From Aquarana catesbeiana (lineage: Eukaryota > Chordata > Amphibia > Anura > Ranidae), in the NCBI RefSeq assembly GCF_042186555.1, contig NC_133325.1:757685128-757749127 (forward strand): 64,000 nucleotides of DNA. Reading direction: 5' to 3'. Below are positions 44,901-53,848 of the stretch, in pieces. A model generated the notes under the pieces. That model saw only the letters and a list, made by a program, of their open reading frames with translations, was not told where the DNA came from and made no database searches. The position numbers were made by a program, and so were the translations under genes. Numbering within the stretch: the first letter of the stretch is position 1; each line of letters begins with the position of its first letter.

Positions 44901-45781
44901 GGTTTTGGGGGTGGCTATTAGACGAGAACATACAGTTAAAAGACGTCATGCAACAGAACAAAATATGCACATATCAAGAGCTAAAGGGAAAAAAAAGCTT
45001 ACTGGTGATAAATACTTGGCGGTATAACCAATTGAGTCAGTTTATAAGATCCCTCCCACAACCAACTAGATCAAAGGAGAACCTACGCCCACTAGAGAAA
45101 ATGTGTACGGACATAGACAAGAAGGGGGGGGTTCTCCCAGACATACAGATTATTGACAGGCTGGGGAATACAGAAACCCCCTCGTTTATACAGAAGTGGG
45201 AGAAGGAGCTAGGGAGGAAGCTCACTGCCCCAGAGGGGTCACTGATCCTAAGCAGAGCAGTAGCTATGTCAGTTAACAGTAAAATCTTGGAGCTAAACTT
45301 CAGATGCCTAGCCAGGATGTACTTGACCCCAGATCGCCTGAACAAATTCCAAAACGGACCCCCACAATATTGTTGGAGGGGGTGTAAGGAAACAGGGTCA
45401 ATGGCTCACATCTGGTGGCAATGCCCGACAATTAAAATATTTTGGAGCGAAGTGAGGGGATTTATTAAAGACATAACAGGGACTAGCGTACCAGATGATC
45501 CCTGGGTTTGTCTATTTCACATGAGTGAGATGCCCAACAAAGCCTACCAGAGAACGTTACTGCCGCACCTCATCGATGCGGCTAAAAGTTTGATACCCAA
45601 GTACTGGAGAAGGATAGAAAAACCCGCAATGAAGGACTGGTTTGATAAAATCAACGAAATACACAGCCTAGAATATTTAAGGTACAGCGAAGGGACGAAA
45701 ATGGGTGCCTTTGAGACAAAATGGAGAAGGTGGGTAGAGTTTAAAGTGTCCCTGAGAGCGGCCGAGATATGGACATCCTAG
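41975..45781 (+). CDS. ORF2: L1 ORF2: endonuclease and reverse transcriptase, intact frame
   Basis: The ATG at 41,975 gives 1268 residues to TAG/TAA-type closure at 45,781, close to the usual 1275. The frame is open further upstream but without ATG, so this start is preferred. The N-terminal APE-type endonuclease shows N10 (SYNVRGI), E39 (FLQETHF), D142/N144 (AGDFNM), D205 (SRLDFFL) and H230. Residue 229, normally Asp in SDH, is Lys (FSKHAPV). Reverse transcriptase motifs follow: HPDQVGFVPGRQ, motif A LLSIDAEKAFDRVDW (D606), motif B TRQGCPLSPVL and motif C AAFADDILLYI (FADD 706-709). The C-terminus has the Cys/His cluster YCWRGC...HIWWQCP. It nicks DNA and copies L1 RNA by target-primed reverse transcription. 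No stop or shift is seen, so it may encode active reverse transcriptase; endonuclease activity is uncertain. Confidence 0.95.
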   Translation: MTGINLISYNVRGISSPMKCANIMRELKLLKAEVVFLQETHFYVGKNQRILSRDFPKWEYGDSPIKSSKGIAIGFAKDARFRLDERMIDPEGRFLFLRGNLNGVECTLANIYCPNINPGRCLLGILSKLESFKSGRAIIAGDFNMCHDQGKDSTSCVRGTGGIWMNKLKKKLHQCQLSDIWRLQHPNERDYSYYSHVHSTYSRLDFFLVEHRYIDEVEGTRIGSITFSKHAPVSLRWKLAKGNFPSNSWKLNEDLLHDRDIDQRIKEGIEFYFKTNLVGETSEAVVWEAHKVYIRGLIIKAGSERKKMEAKERLALQKNIQELEQQHKQTGEKEIMVEFHKNREAMHELIEVENRKVYNRVKKERYIGGNRPGRLLAKVLSKKKNNNYIDKIKTKSGEIAYKDKDIAKTFQEFYGGLYAINKKTSIEEKEEKQGKIKKYLKDSGLANLSESEQAALEAPYTELEVRNALKGIQLGKSPGPDGLTVLYYRKYQDYLIPKMCSYMNDTGEKGEMRKEALAAIIAVIPKEGKDSTLCSSYRPISLLKVDTKIYAKVIADRLKPIIERIIHPDQVGFVPGRQGRDNSIKTLLAVQQMKKSGVPGLLLSIDAEKAFDRVDWDFMMGTLEEMGFGIKIRRRIGALYSGPTARVRINGVLSEPFDMYNGTRQGCPLSPVLFVLALEPLLEKIRQCPDISGVTIGRDQYKIAAFADDILLYITRPRISLQNIMLTLLEYGKLSNFKINSNKSETLSFNTSKTRDHSYQKHFPFLWGQKELNYLGIKITTSYEMLFHANFVPLLNEIKQELRRIHLGQLSWGGRINIYKMVVLPRISYKMQMLPVALPQAYLRKLHSIFLRFIWREKTPRLKFTQLTKVKGKGGWGAPDVRKYYEAIALARVIDWAKNKADKHWVKMEKEISNTKLNKIIWIPPHLRKLSSETHEITKHALKIWDNVHKREHWGYNSPLMSLKDSDYFAPGKGEWFWGWLLDENIQLKDVMQQNKICTYQELKGKKSLLVINTWRYNQLSQFIRSLPQPTRSKENLRPLEKMCTDIDKKGGVLPDIQIIDRLGNTETPSFIQKWEKELGRKLTAPEGSLILSRAVAMSVNSKILELNFRCLARMYLTPDRLNKFQNGPPQYCWRGCKETGSMAHIWWQCPTIKIFWSEVRGFIKDITGTSVPDDPWVCLFHMSEMPNKAYQRTLLPHLIDAAKSLIPKYWRRIEKPAMKDWFDKINEIHSLEYLRYSEGTKMGAFETKWRRWVEFKVSLRAAEIWTS

Positions 45782-46121
45782 GTAGGAAGACAGAGAGATC
45801 CTGAGACTAACAGCAAAAAGGGCCTGGAGGCTGAAACAGAGGTAGAATTGAAGATATCAAAAGAGAGGGGGGGAGCAGGGGGGAAGTACGGTCTCGGGGG
45901 GGCTGGGGTGGCTAGGGGGGAAGGGGGGGGGGGATGGTGGGAAATGTGTAAAGGTAAAATGTATTAATCAAATACCACTTAAATAAGTTTTGAAGGGTAT
46001 AAAAGTGTAATCAGCATAACCACGATGATGAGAAGAAGGAATGGGAAGAAGTTTGAAGTATTGACAACTGAAAAATGACTCCCAGACAAATAATCTTGCT
46101 GAGTGGTAAAAGAAAAAAAAA
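45782..46121 (+). other. L1 3' untranslated region with G-rich tract and A-rich tail
   Basis: 45,865-45,941 is purine- and G-rich with several runs of 4-10 G on the coding strand, similar in kind to the polypurine tract of L1 3' regions in mammals. It ends in AAAAGAAAAAAAAAAA just before the target duplication. Confidence 0.8.
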
Positions 46122-46596
46122 AAGTGCAGCAGTCATTTTTTTGTAACCTTGGCCAGATCTGTGCCTTGCCACAATTCTGTCTCTGAGCTCTTCAGGCAGT
46201 TCCTTTGACCTCATGATTCTCATTTGCTCTGACATGCACTGTCTTATATAGACAGGTGTGTGGCTTTCCTAATCAAGTCCAATCAGTATAATCAAACACA
46301 GCTGGACTCAAATGAAGGTGTAGAACCATCTCAAGGATGATCAGAAGAAATGGACAGCACCTGAGTTAAATATATGAGTGTCACAGCAAAGGGTCTGAAT
46401 ACTTAGGACCATGTGATATTTCAGTTTTTCTTTTTTAATAAATCTGCAAAATTTCAACAATTTTGTGTTTTTCTGTCAATATGGGGTGCTGTGTGTACAT
46501 TAATGAGGAAAAAATGAACTTAAATGAGTTTAGCAAATGGCTGCAATATAACAAAGAGTGAAAAATTTAAGGGGGTCTGAATACTTTCCGTCCCCA

Positions 46597-46705
<109 letters not shown>

Positions 46706-46950
46706 CCGTTTTTGGGTATGTGTGGCAGCCAGAAGGTTGTAATTACTCACCCTTGAGGCAAATAAAATGGATCTAAACTCAAAAAAAGGAAAAATTTGCT
46801 ACCTTATTGGAAACATCTATAGATGAAAACTGTGTCTAAGCAATACCCTGAAACGTGTTGTCTTGAGATCCTCTTGAAAAATAGTGCAGTTTCAGTACCT
46901 AAGCCATCCTGCCAGATATCTGCATAACTGTGTTGGAACAATTAAGGCAT

Positions 46951-47103
46951 GGGTGCTCAACCTGTGGCCCTCCAGCTGTTGCGGAACTACAAGTCCCACA
47001 AGGCATTGCAAGCTGCGGACAGTTACAAGCATGACTCTCAAAGGCAGTGGCATAATGGGACTTGTAGGTCCGCAACAGCTGGAGGGCCCCAGCTTGAGCA
47101 CCC
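46951..47103. repeat. Palindromic MITE, CTCCAGCTGTT type
   Basis: GGGTGCTCAACCTGTGGCCC, TCCAGCTGTTGCGG at the left against GGAGGGCCCCAGCTTGAGCA on the right. AACTACAAGTCCCA is inverted as TGGGACTTGTAG. Second copy of the family at 15,591. Non-coding. Confidence 0.8.
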
Positions 47104-47138
47104 ATGAACTAAGGCTTAAATATGGAGTGAGATTTGAT

Positions 47139-47284
47139 ATTCTGTGGATCTGTGCTTCCTCCACTTCTCCTACTGGTTCTTGTTCCTTACTCTACAAGTC
47201 ATCACCAGTGGACAAAATTGATGACTTGTAGAGTAAGGAACAAGATCCAGCAGGAGAAGTGGAAGAAGCACAGATCCACAGAAT
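47139..47284. repeat. Near-perfect 65-bp hairpin
   Basis: ATTCTGTGGATCTGTGCTTC with CTACAAGTCATCA at the inner end pairs with the inverse arm TGATGACTTGTAG to GAAGCACAGATCCACAGAAT. The loop is about 14 bp (CCAGTGGACAAAAT). No terminal sequence of a known family is recognised. Confidence 0.8.
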
Positions 47285-47539
47285 GAATGAAGCGAAAGCA
47301 GGGAGATCAGGTCCTCAGGTACATCTTCCTCTCCAGCAAGAACAGTGGGCACCACAGTACATATCGTACAGGTTCCAGTATCCAACTGGCAGTCACTGCA
47401 GCACCCAGTACCTTAAGAGCTCATTCCAGGAACATATGCGATGGGAATATGGACTGTGGACAGTGCAGAACAAGCCACAGGAAGACCACAGGTAATGCTG
47501 GTGACTAGTCCTTTGCACTCTGCCTGTCTTTTTGTGCAC

Positions 47540-47712
47540 AGCTTCCAAAGTTTATTTTGCTAAGAAATCGCTTTGATAAACACCCCTAGCATTTCTGGCC
47601 GTGGCCATCTTGATTAGGGGCAGATGATTCATTTACTTCCTGGAATCCTGCTGCCCTTAGCTCAGGCATGCAGGCAGAAGGGTGTACTTAGCTGGAAAAG
47701 CTCCTTCTTACA
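47540..47712. repeat. Element X, left half
   Basis: AGCATTTCTGGCCGTGGCCA and CTTCCTGGAATCC match the left half of the complete copy at 18,278-18,686. The match stops at about 47,712 where the CR1-type LINE 3' end begins. The other half is at 57,758-57,942. Confidence 0.7.
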
Positions 47713-48750
47713 TAGTATACATAGTTAGTCAGGTGGAAAAAAGACACAAGTCCGTCTTTCAACCAAAAAAATAAAAATACAATCCCATATACACAATCCT
47801 TCACCCACAGTTTGCTACAGCAGGGGAAAAAATTCCTTCCTGATCCCCCAAGAAGCAATCAGATTTTCCCTGGATCAACTTTACCTATAAATGTCAGTAC
47901 CCAGTTATATTATGTACTTTAAGAAAAGAATCCAGGCCTTTCTTAAAGCAATGTACTGAGCTGGCCAGAACTACCTCTGGAGGGAGTCTATTCTACATTT
48001 TTACAGCTCTTACTGTGAAAGAAACCTTTCCATATTTGGAGATGAGATCTTTTTTCCTCTAGACGTAAAGAGTGCCCCCTTGTCTTCTGTGATGACCGTA
48101 AAGTGAATAACTCAACACCAAGTTCGCTATATGGACCACTTACTGTATGTATTTGTACATGTTGATCATATCCCCCCTTAATCTCCTCTTCTCAAGAGAG
48201 AATACATTTAGTTCCTCTAATCTTTCCTCATAGCTGAGCTCCTCCATGCCTCTTATCAGTTTGGTTGCCCTTCTCTGCGTTTTCTCCAGTTCCCCGATAT
48301 CCTTTTTGAGAACTGGTGCCCAAAACTGAACTGCATATTCCAGATGAGGTATTACTAATGATTTGTACAGGGGGGCAAAATTATATCTCTCTCTCTCTGG
48401 AGTCCATACCTCTCTTAATACAAGAAAGTATTTTGCTCACTTTGGAAACCGCAGCTTGGCATTGCATGCTATTATTAAGCTTATGATCTACCAAAACCCA
48501 CAGATCCTTCTCCACTATGCATTCCCCCAGTTGTACTCCCTCTAGTATGTATGATGCATGCATATTCTTAGCTCCCAAGTGCATAACTTTACATTTATCA
48601 ACATTAAACCTCATTTGCCATACAGTTGCCCAATTAAACAGTGCACTGAGGTCAGCTTGTAAATTGGAGACATCCCCTAAAGATGTTATTCCACTGCATA
48701 GCTTGTGGTCAACTGCAAAGATTGAAATGGTGCTTTAAATCCCAGACCCT

Positions 48751-49841
48751 AATTACACACAAAAGTGGTCAAGGGACCTGGGCATAGAGATATCCCCAGA
48801 ACAATGGTTTACATCATTCACACTCACACTTAAATCATCAGGATTCACACAGGAGAAGAATTACAAATTATTATCACGTTGGTACAGAGATCCAGTCACG
48901 GTACACAAGATGTATCCAGCTACTTCGGACTTTTGTTGGCACTGTCACAGAGGAAAGGGTTCATATATTCATGTGTGATGGGAGTGTGACCGGGTCCGCC
49001 CATTCTGGGACAAGGTTTTTAGTATTTACAATGATGTATATAATGCCTCTTTAACCCCATCCCCTTTAGCGGCTCTTCTATCCATCCTCCCAGGACCAGT
49101 CCAATCTCACAAGAAGAATCTCCTCAGATTCTTCCTATCCGCAGCCCGTCATGTCATCTCTCTGTACTGGAAAACAGACACCATTCCCTCTATTACCAGA
49201 TGGATAGACATCCTTAATGACATAGGGCTCATGGAGGAGCTAAAGGCAAAGATGTATGATACTTGTGAAAAATTCTAACTACTGTGGTCCCTCTAGCTTC
49301 ACCACTCCTCATCGGACCTCCTCCTCAACAGAATCTCCGCATGAGGACTAGGCCCTATACTGCACAATGTTAGAGGGAGGTGACATCTATATTGTTATAG
49401 TTATTGTTATTTTGGGTTCAAATGTAAAGGTTTCTGACAACTTCCTATAGCACAATATATAGGTGACTTGGACACTGCAAGTCCTATACTGCTGAGTCCC
49501 CCCCCTTTTTTTTCCCTCCCTTGTTCTCCCATCCCCTGTTTTACCCTTCTCCCCATACACTTCCCTATACGACAGTTTGAATGTATGTAACAAGCTTCAG
49601 GCAGTGTCCTGAGAAAGAAGACACTGCACGGAGAGATATTTTACTATGAAAAACTGTTTTAAGCACTTATGTACACTATATCTGAAGTTATACTATTTTG
49701 TACTACGGGGGGAAGGTGTGGACCGCCTCCCCCATCCTAACCCCTTTTCCCTTTACTTTATTCTGTACCCTCTCCCCCCTTAATACTGGTTTTCTTATGT
49801 TGTTATTTTCTTGAAAACAATTCAATAAAAACGATATTCAA
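48751..49841 (+). mobile_element. 5'-truncated L1 fragment with 18-bp target duplication
   Basis: CTTTAAATCCCAGACCCT occurs at 48,733-48,750 and again at 49,842-49,859. The insert contains the end of an L1-type ORF2 and a 3' untranslated region ending CAATAAAAACGATATTCAA without a long poly(A). It interrupts the CR1 reverse transcriptase between its GVPQGSVLGP and FADD-equivalent blocks. Confidence 0.88.
48757..49278 (+). pseudogene. C-terminal part of an L1-type ORF2
   Basis: The frame reads KWSRDLGIEISPEQWF, then the Cys/His cluster FCWHCHRGKGSYIHV, an in-frame TGA at 48,976-48,978 where Trp is usual, then ECDRVRPFWDKVF and on to FLSAARHVISLYWK, ending TAA 49,276-49,278. It corresponds to the region after the reverse transcriptase. 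It differs from the C-terminus of the 41.9-kb L1, so it belongs to another subfamily. Dead by truncation. Confidence 0.8.
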
Positions 49842-50405
49842 CTTTAAATCCCAGACCCTGCGTCATTTATAAAGATAATAAGAAGTAAGGGTCCCAAAAC
49901 TGAACCTTGGGGTACACCACTGAAACCCTTAGACCATTTAGAGTAAGGATCATTAACCACTACTCTCTGAATTATGCCTTTTACCCAGTTTTATATCAAT
50001 TTACAAACTGATCTTTCCAAGCCTGTAGACTTTACCTTTCACATTAGCTGTGTATAAGTATATCACGTCCACAGCCACCCCTCTGTCCATATAAAAAGAA
50101 ATTGAGTTTGACAACTTCTGTCCTTCATGAATCCATGCTGTCTGTTGCTTAAAATATGTTTTTCCAATAAGAACTCATATATGTGGTCTTTTATTAAACT
50201 CTCCAGTATCTTCCCGACTATAGAAGTTAAACTAATGGCGCGTACACACGAGCGGGCTTTACGGCAGACTTTGCTTGGCGGACTTTTTGCCGGACTTTGT
50301 CGGCTCCTTGCACCGGACTTAAAAAGGGACGGACTTGGACACACACGATCACTGCAAAAGTCCGCTGGTTTGGAACGCGGTGACGTACAGCACGTACGAC
50401 GGGAC

Positions 50406-50413
50406 TATAAAAA
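50406..50413 (+). promoter_or_regulatory. TATA-like box of Harbinger transposase gene
   Basis: GGGACTATAAAAAGG lies about 320 bp upstream of the transposase ATG. The same context (CGGGACTATAAACGG) is kept in Harbinger MITE 4 and ACTAAAATAAGGAAG in MITE 1. Promoter function is inferred. Confidence 0.55.
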
Positions 50414-50729
50414 GGAAGTTCAAGCCCCACTACGGCACCCTTTGGGCTCCTTCTGCTAATCTCGTGTTTATCTCGTGTTAGTAGAAGTTTTGTTAGAGAC
50501 GATTCGCGCTTTTCACACTTCAGCTTATTTTGATCGTTTTCTGCGGTTCAGTTTGTGCTTTTGAGGTTTGTATCTGCTTTTCAGTGCGTGTTGGTCAGTT
50601 CGTAACCTGCCTTGCAGGCCGTTCTGGTCCGCTCGTTCCTGATTTTCAGGTCATTCTTCGTAGGCCTTGCTGTTCTTCAGTGTGTTTGTTATAAGTTTGT
50701 TTGTTTGACCAGCCGACCGTTTTGAAGCC

Positions 50730-52853
50730 ATGTCGCGTGGACGTACTCGTTCTAAAGTTCGTGCTGCGTGGGGACTTGGTGTTGGTGTTAATACTTTGAC
50801 CCGAGTCCAGTCCATGAACAGGGCGAGGAGGAGTTCATGGATGAAGAATTGGTTGCGCCAGCGTGACCAATTCTCGCATATGCCTTTGCTCCGTGAGCTT
50901 CGTGAGAATAATCCTGAGGATTTCAGGAATTATCTCCGGATGACGGACCCCGTTTTTGAGCGTCTGCTGGCTATGCTGACCCCCTATATCAGCAGGCAGG
51001 ATACCTGCATGAGGCAAGCCATCAGTGCGGAGCAGAGGCTAGTTGCCACTTTACGTCGCTTGGCGACTGGGAGAAGTCTTCAGGACTTGAAGTTCTCAAC
51101 AGGCATCTCCCCCCAGGCTCTGGGGATAATAATCCCAGAGACTTGTTCTGCCATCATTCAGGTCCTGCAGAAGGACTATATGAAGGTAAGTTTTATCCTT
51201 TAACATTACATGATATGTATTAAATGTTTGCTAATGTATAGTCTAAATGTCCTCCTTACCTAATTACCATGCTTGGAATATGCTGTGAATGTCCCCTTTA
51301 TCTTCATGCATGCCTGTTTTTGGACATTAATCATTTATTGCCCTACATGCATATTTACATTCAATAACCTCCCCACCATGCAATCCTGGGTCCATTTATA
51401 TCTCTAGCCTATAGTCCCTTGAACAATGTATATTGTCAGCTCCATTGTACTGTTTGACCCTCCCCCACCCCTCAAATGTTTTAAAATGTCAGGTTTTTTT
51501 TCCCCCAATTAGAACCCCTCCCCCACCCCCTCAAATGTTTTAAAATGTCAGGTGTGTTTTTGACCCTAATTAGAACCCCTCCCCACCCCTCAAATGTTTT
51601 AAAATGTCAGGTGTGTTTTTGACCTAATTAGAACCCCTCCCCCACCCCTCAAATGTTTTAAAATGTCAGGTGTGTTTTTGACCTAATTAGAACCCCTCCC
51701 CCACCTCTCAAATGTTTTAAAATGTCAGGTGTGTTTTTGACCTAATTAGAACCCCTCCTCCACCCCTCAAATGTTTTAAAATGTCAGGTGTGTTTTTGGC
51801 CTAATTAGAACCCCTCCCCCACCCCTCAAATGTTTTCAAATATCAGGTGTGTTTTTGACCTAATTAGAACCCCTCCCCCACCCCTCAAATGTTTTAAAAT
51901 GTCAGGTGTGTTTTTGACCTAATTAGAACCCCTCTCCCACCCCTCAAATGTTTTAAAATGTCAGGTGTGTTTTTGACCTAATTAGAACCCCTCCCCCACC
52001 CCTCAAATGTTTTAAAATGTCAGGTGTGTTTCTGAACCTAATTAGAACCCCTCCCCCCACAATAAAATTGATCAATGGGCCATCAGAGGGGGTGATTAAT
52101 CTTATATGTGGGCCTTATATTTTTTCTAATTTAAATAACAAACACACATATTAATAATGTTTGACTGCTGTTGTTCAGTAATGTTTTTGTGTAATCTGAT
52201 ATCCAAGTTATGTTTTAAATTCCTTATATTATTTTTTTTGTTTTTTCACTCCACAGTTTCCTTCCAGTACACAGGAATGGCAGACTGCGGCCTCCCAGTT
52301 CGCTGACCGTTGGGACTTTCCCAACTGTGTCGGGGCGATTGACGGGAAGCATGTCCGCATTGTGCCACCACCGCATTCGGGGTCTTATTTCTATAACTAC
52401 AAGGGGTTCCATAGTGTAGTTTTGATGGCGGTGGTCTCGGCACATTTGGACTTTCTGTTTGTGGATGTGGGGAAGAACGGCCGGATGTCTGACGGAGGAG
52501 TGTTTGCACAGACCGAGCTGTGCCAGCATCTCCAGACTGGTGGCCTGGGATTGCCACCTGATGACCAGAATGTGGATGGACTCCCCTCAGTTTTTATCGC
52601 TGATGAAGCGTTTGCTCTCGGTGAGCACTTGATAAGGCCATTCCCCAAAAGAACACTCACCCCTGAGAGGAGGGTATTTAATTACCGGCTGGCCAGAGCA
52701 AGAAGAGTTGTGGAGAATGCCTTTTGGATTCTGGCCAGCCGGTTCCGTTTGTTCCTTTCAGCCATTAATCTGGCGCACTATAAAATTAATCACGCCATAC
52801 TTGCTTGCTGCATACTACGTAACTTTTACGTAGACATTCTGCTACATATCTAA
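50730..52853 (+). CDS. Harbinger transposase, two exons, intact after splicing
   Basis: Exon 1 is 50,730-51,185 and exon 2 is 52,257-52,853. The donor AAG/GTAAGT and the acceptor TTTTTTCACTCCACAG are strong, and the intron is phase 0. Joining gives 350 residues with no stop, in the normal range for the family. Exon 1 encodes a basic N-terminus and a helical region (YLRMTDPVFERLLAML, LRRLATGRSLQDL, ISPQALGIIIPETCSAI). Exon 2 holds the DDE_Tnp_4-type nuclease: CVGAIDGKHV (D181), SDGGVF (D231), FIADEAF (D268) and RVVENAF (E305), followed by CCILRNF. It should nick and join element ends at TWA targets in the nucleus together with a Myb-like partner. Poly(A) signal AATAAA is at 53,023-53,028. Confidence 0.9.
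51460..52062 (+). repeat. 60-bp minisatellite in the transposase intron
   Basis: About ten units of ACCTAATTAGAACCCCTCCC, CCACCCCTCAAATG and TTTTAAAATGTCAGGTGTG, nearly identical in period (59-61 bp). It occupies more than half of the intron and lies about 190 bp before the acceptor. Confidence 0.93.
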
Positions 52854-53022
52854 CCTCTGTTGGGCCTGAGGCTGGACTTGTACAAGATCCAACAATGACA
52901 GGCCTGGAAATTAGCCGTATTGGCTTGGCCCCCCGAACTGCACGTCAAGTGCGTGAGCGATATGTGAATTATTTCAATGGTCGGGGGGCCATTGCTATTC
53001 AAGAATAGCTTTAATTTTACAA

Positions 53023-53028
53023 AATAAA
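53023..53028 (+). terminator. Poly(A) signal of transposase gene
   Basis: AATAAA followed by an A run, 170 bp after the transposase stop codon. Confidence 0.7.
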
Positions 53029-53534
53029 AAAAAAAATTTGAAAAAAATATCTTGTTTTTATTCTTGTTTGCATTTAGTTTGGTCTGTCTCCTAGTGCACT
53101 TGTAGTAGTGGCAAGTGCATTTACCTTTAGTTAATAAGGCCCTTTTCACTGTAACCACACAAAAATTTACTAAACATATTATTGAGAAATAATCAGCCAC
53201 ACACATTGTAGTAGTAAAAACATTTTACTGTGTGCACATTGAAAGGTGCATTTTTTGAAACTTTTTTTTTTCATTATTTATTTTTGGTTATTTTTTTTTT
53301 TATTTTTTTTTTTTAAATAATTTATTTTTTAGAAAACGTTATTAAAGGCCTATTTAAACAAAAATACACCTTGTTTAAAATCTTAAAATTCACAACAGTG
53401 TTTTGAAAAACATACAAAAAAATCAAAGAACTTACAAAGTTCAACATTTTAAGAACGGTGCTGGTGATGTCACCCTTGTAAATTGAAAATTTTGAATATG
53501 CTCAAAATTGAGCATTACAAAAGGGTCAAGTCAA

Positions 53535-53683
53535 CATGTGCTATCTTCCATCATGGGTGAGCAATGTACGTGTTTTGTGTGTGCAATCCCTTTGTTCCTC
53601 TCACCACTCAATAATTTTGAGGATGAAGGGGTTGCAAACACAAAACAAGTACATTGATATCCCATGATGGAAGATAGCACATG
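53535..53683. repeat. Long hairpin between the two Harbinger genes
   Basis: CATGTGCTATCTTCCATCAT at 53,535 is inverted at 53,664-53,683. Inner segments (AATGTACGTGTTTTGTG, GCAATCCCTTT) also have counterparts (GGGGTTGCAAACACAAAAC, AAGTACATT), giving arms of about 68 bp around a 13-bp loop. It lies between the two poly(A) signals of the convergent genes. Confidence 0.8.
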
Positions 53684-53765
53684 ATGATACACCGTGTGCA
53701 TCATAAAAATTTATTGGTAAGGAAAAAACTTGTAACCAAAATTTCAAGAAGAAAGAAACTTCACA

Positions 53766-53848
53766 AGGAAATGAAGAACATGATTGATGTTTTTAGGCAA
53801 AACATTATTATATTCTGCCCAAAACATCAATCATGTTCTTCATTTCCT
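53766..53848. repeat. Hairpin spanning the stop codon of the Myb-like gene
   Basis: GGAAATGAAGAACATGATTG, ATGTTTT on one arm is perfectly inverted as AAAACATCAATCATGTTCTTC, split here as AAAACATC and AATCATGTTCTTCATTTCC, on the other. The stop codon of the Myb-like gene (53,808-53,810) lies in the loop, so the last dozen codons could pair with the adjacent 3' untranslated region. Confidence 0.8.

Larger units (their letters stand above)
39642..46121 (+). mobile_element. Full-length L1 LINE, 6.48 kb, perfect 14-bp target duplication
   Basis: AAGTGCAGCAGTCA occurs at 39,628-39,641 and again at 46,122-46,135, exactly bracketing the element. It has a GC-rich 5' untranslated region, ORF1 (one nonsense codon), ORF2 (open), a G-rich 3' untranslated region and an A-rich tail (46,109-46,121). 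The perfect duplication, full length and open ORF2 suggest a young insertion. It lies in the transposase gene of Tc1 element C on the opposite strand to that gene. Confidence 0.95.
38868..46235 (-). pseudogene. Tc1-like transposase C, interrupted by L1
   Basis: The minus-strand start at 46,235 gives MSEQMRIMRSKELPEEL and the helix-turn-helix start GQGYKKMTAAL, then the L1 target duplication interrupts. The frame resumes from 39,641 toward 38,868. Recognisable later parts are KARMEFAKKHLKDS, ILWSDETKI and SQSPDLNPIEHL (followed by a stop in place of Trp), ending ASTKY-stop at 38,870-38,868. Between WSDETKI and the YRDILDENLL-like region about 130 bp is deleted. Stops and the deletion mean it was dead or dying independently of the L1 insertion. 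Confidence 0.88.
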
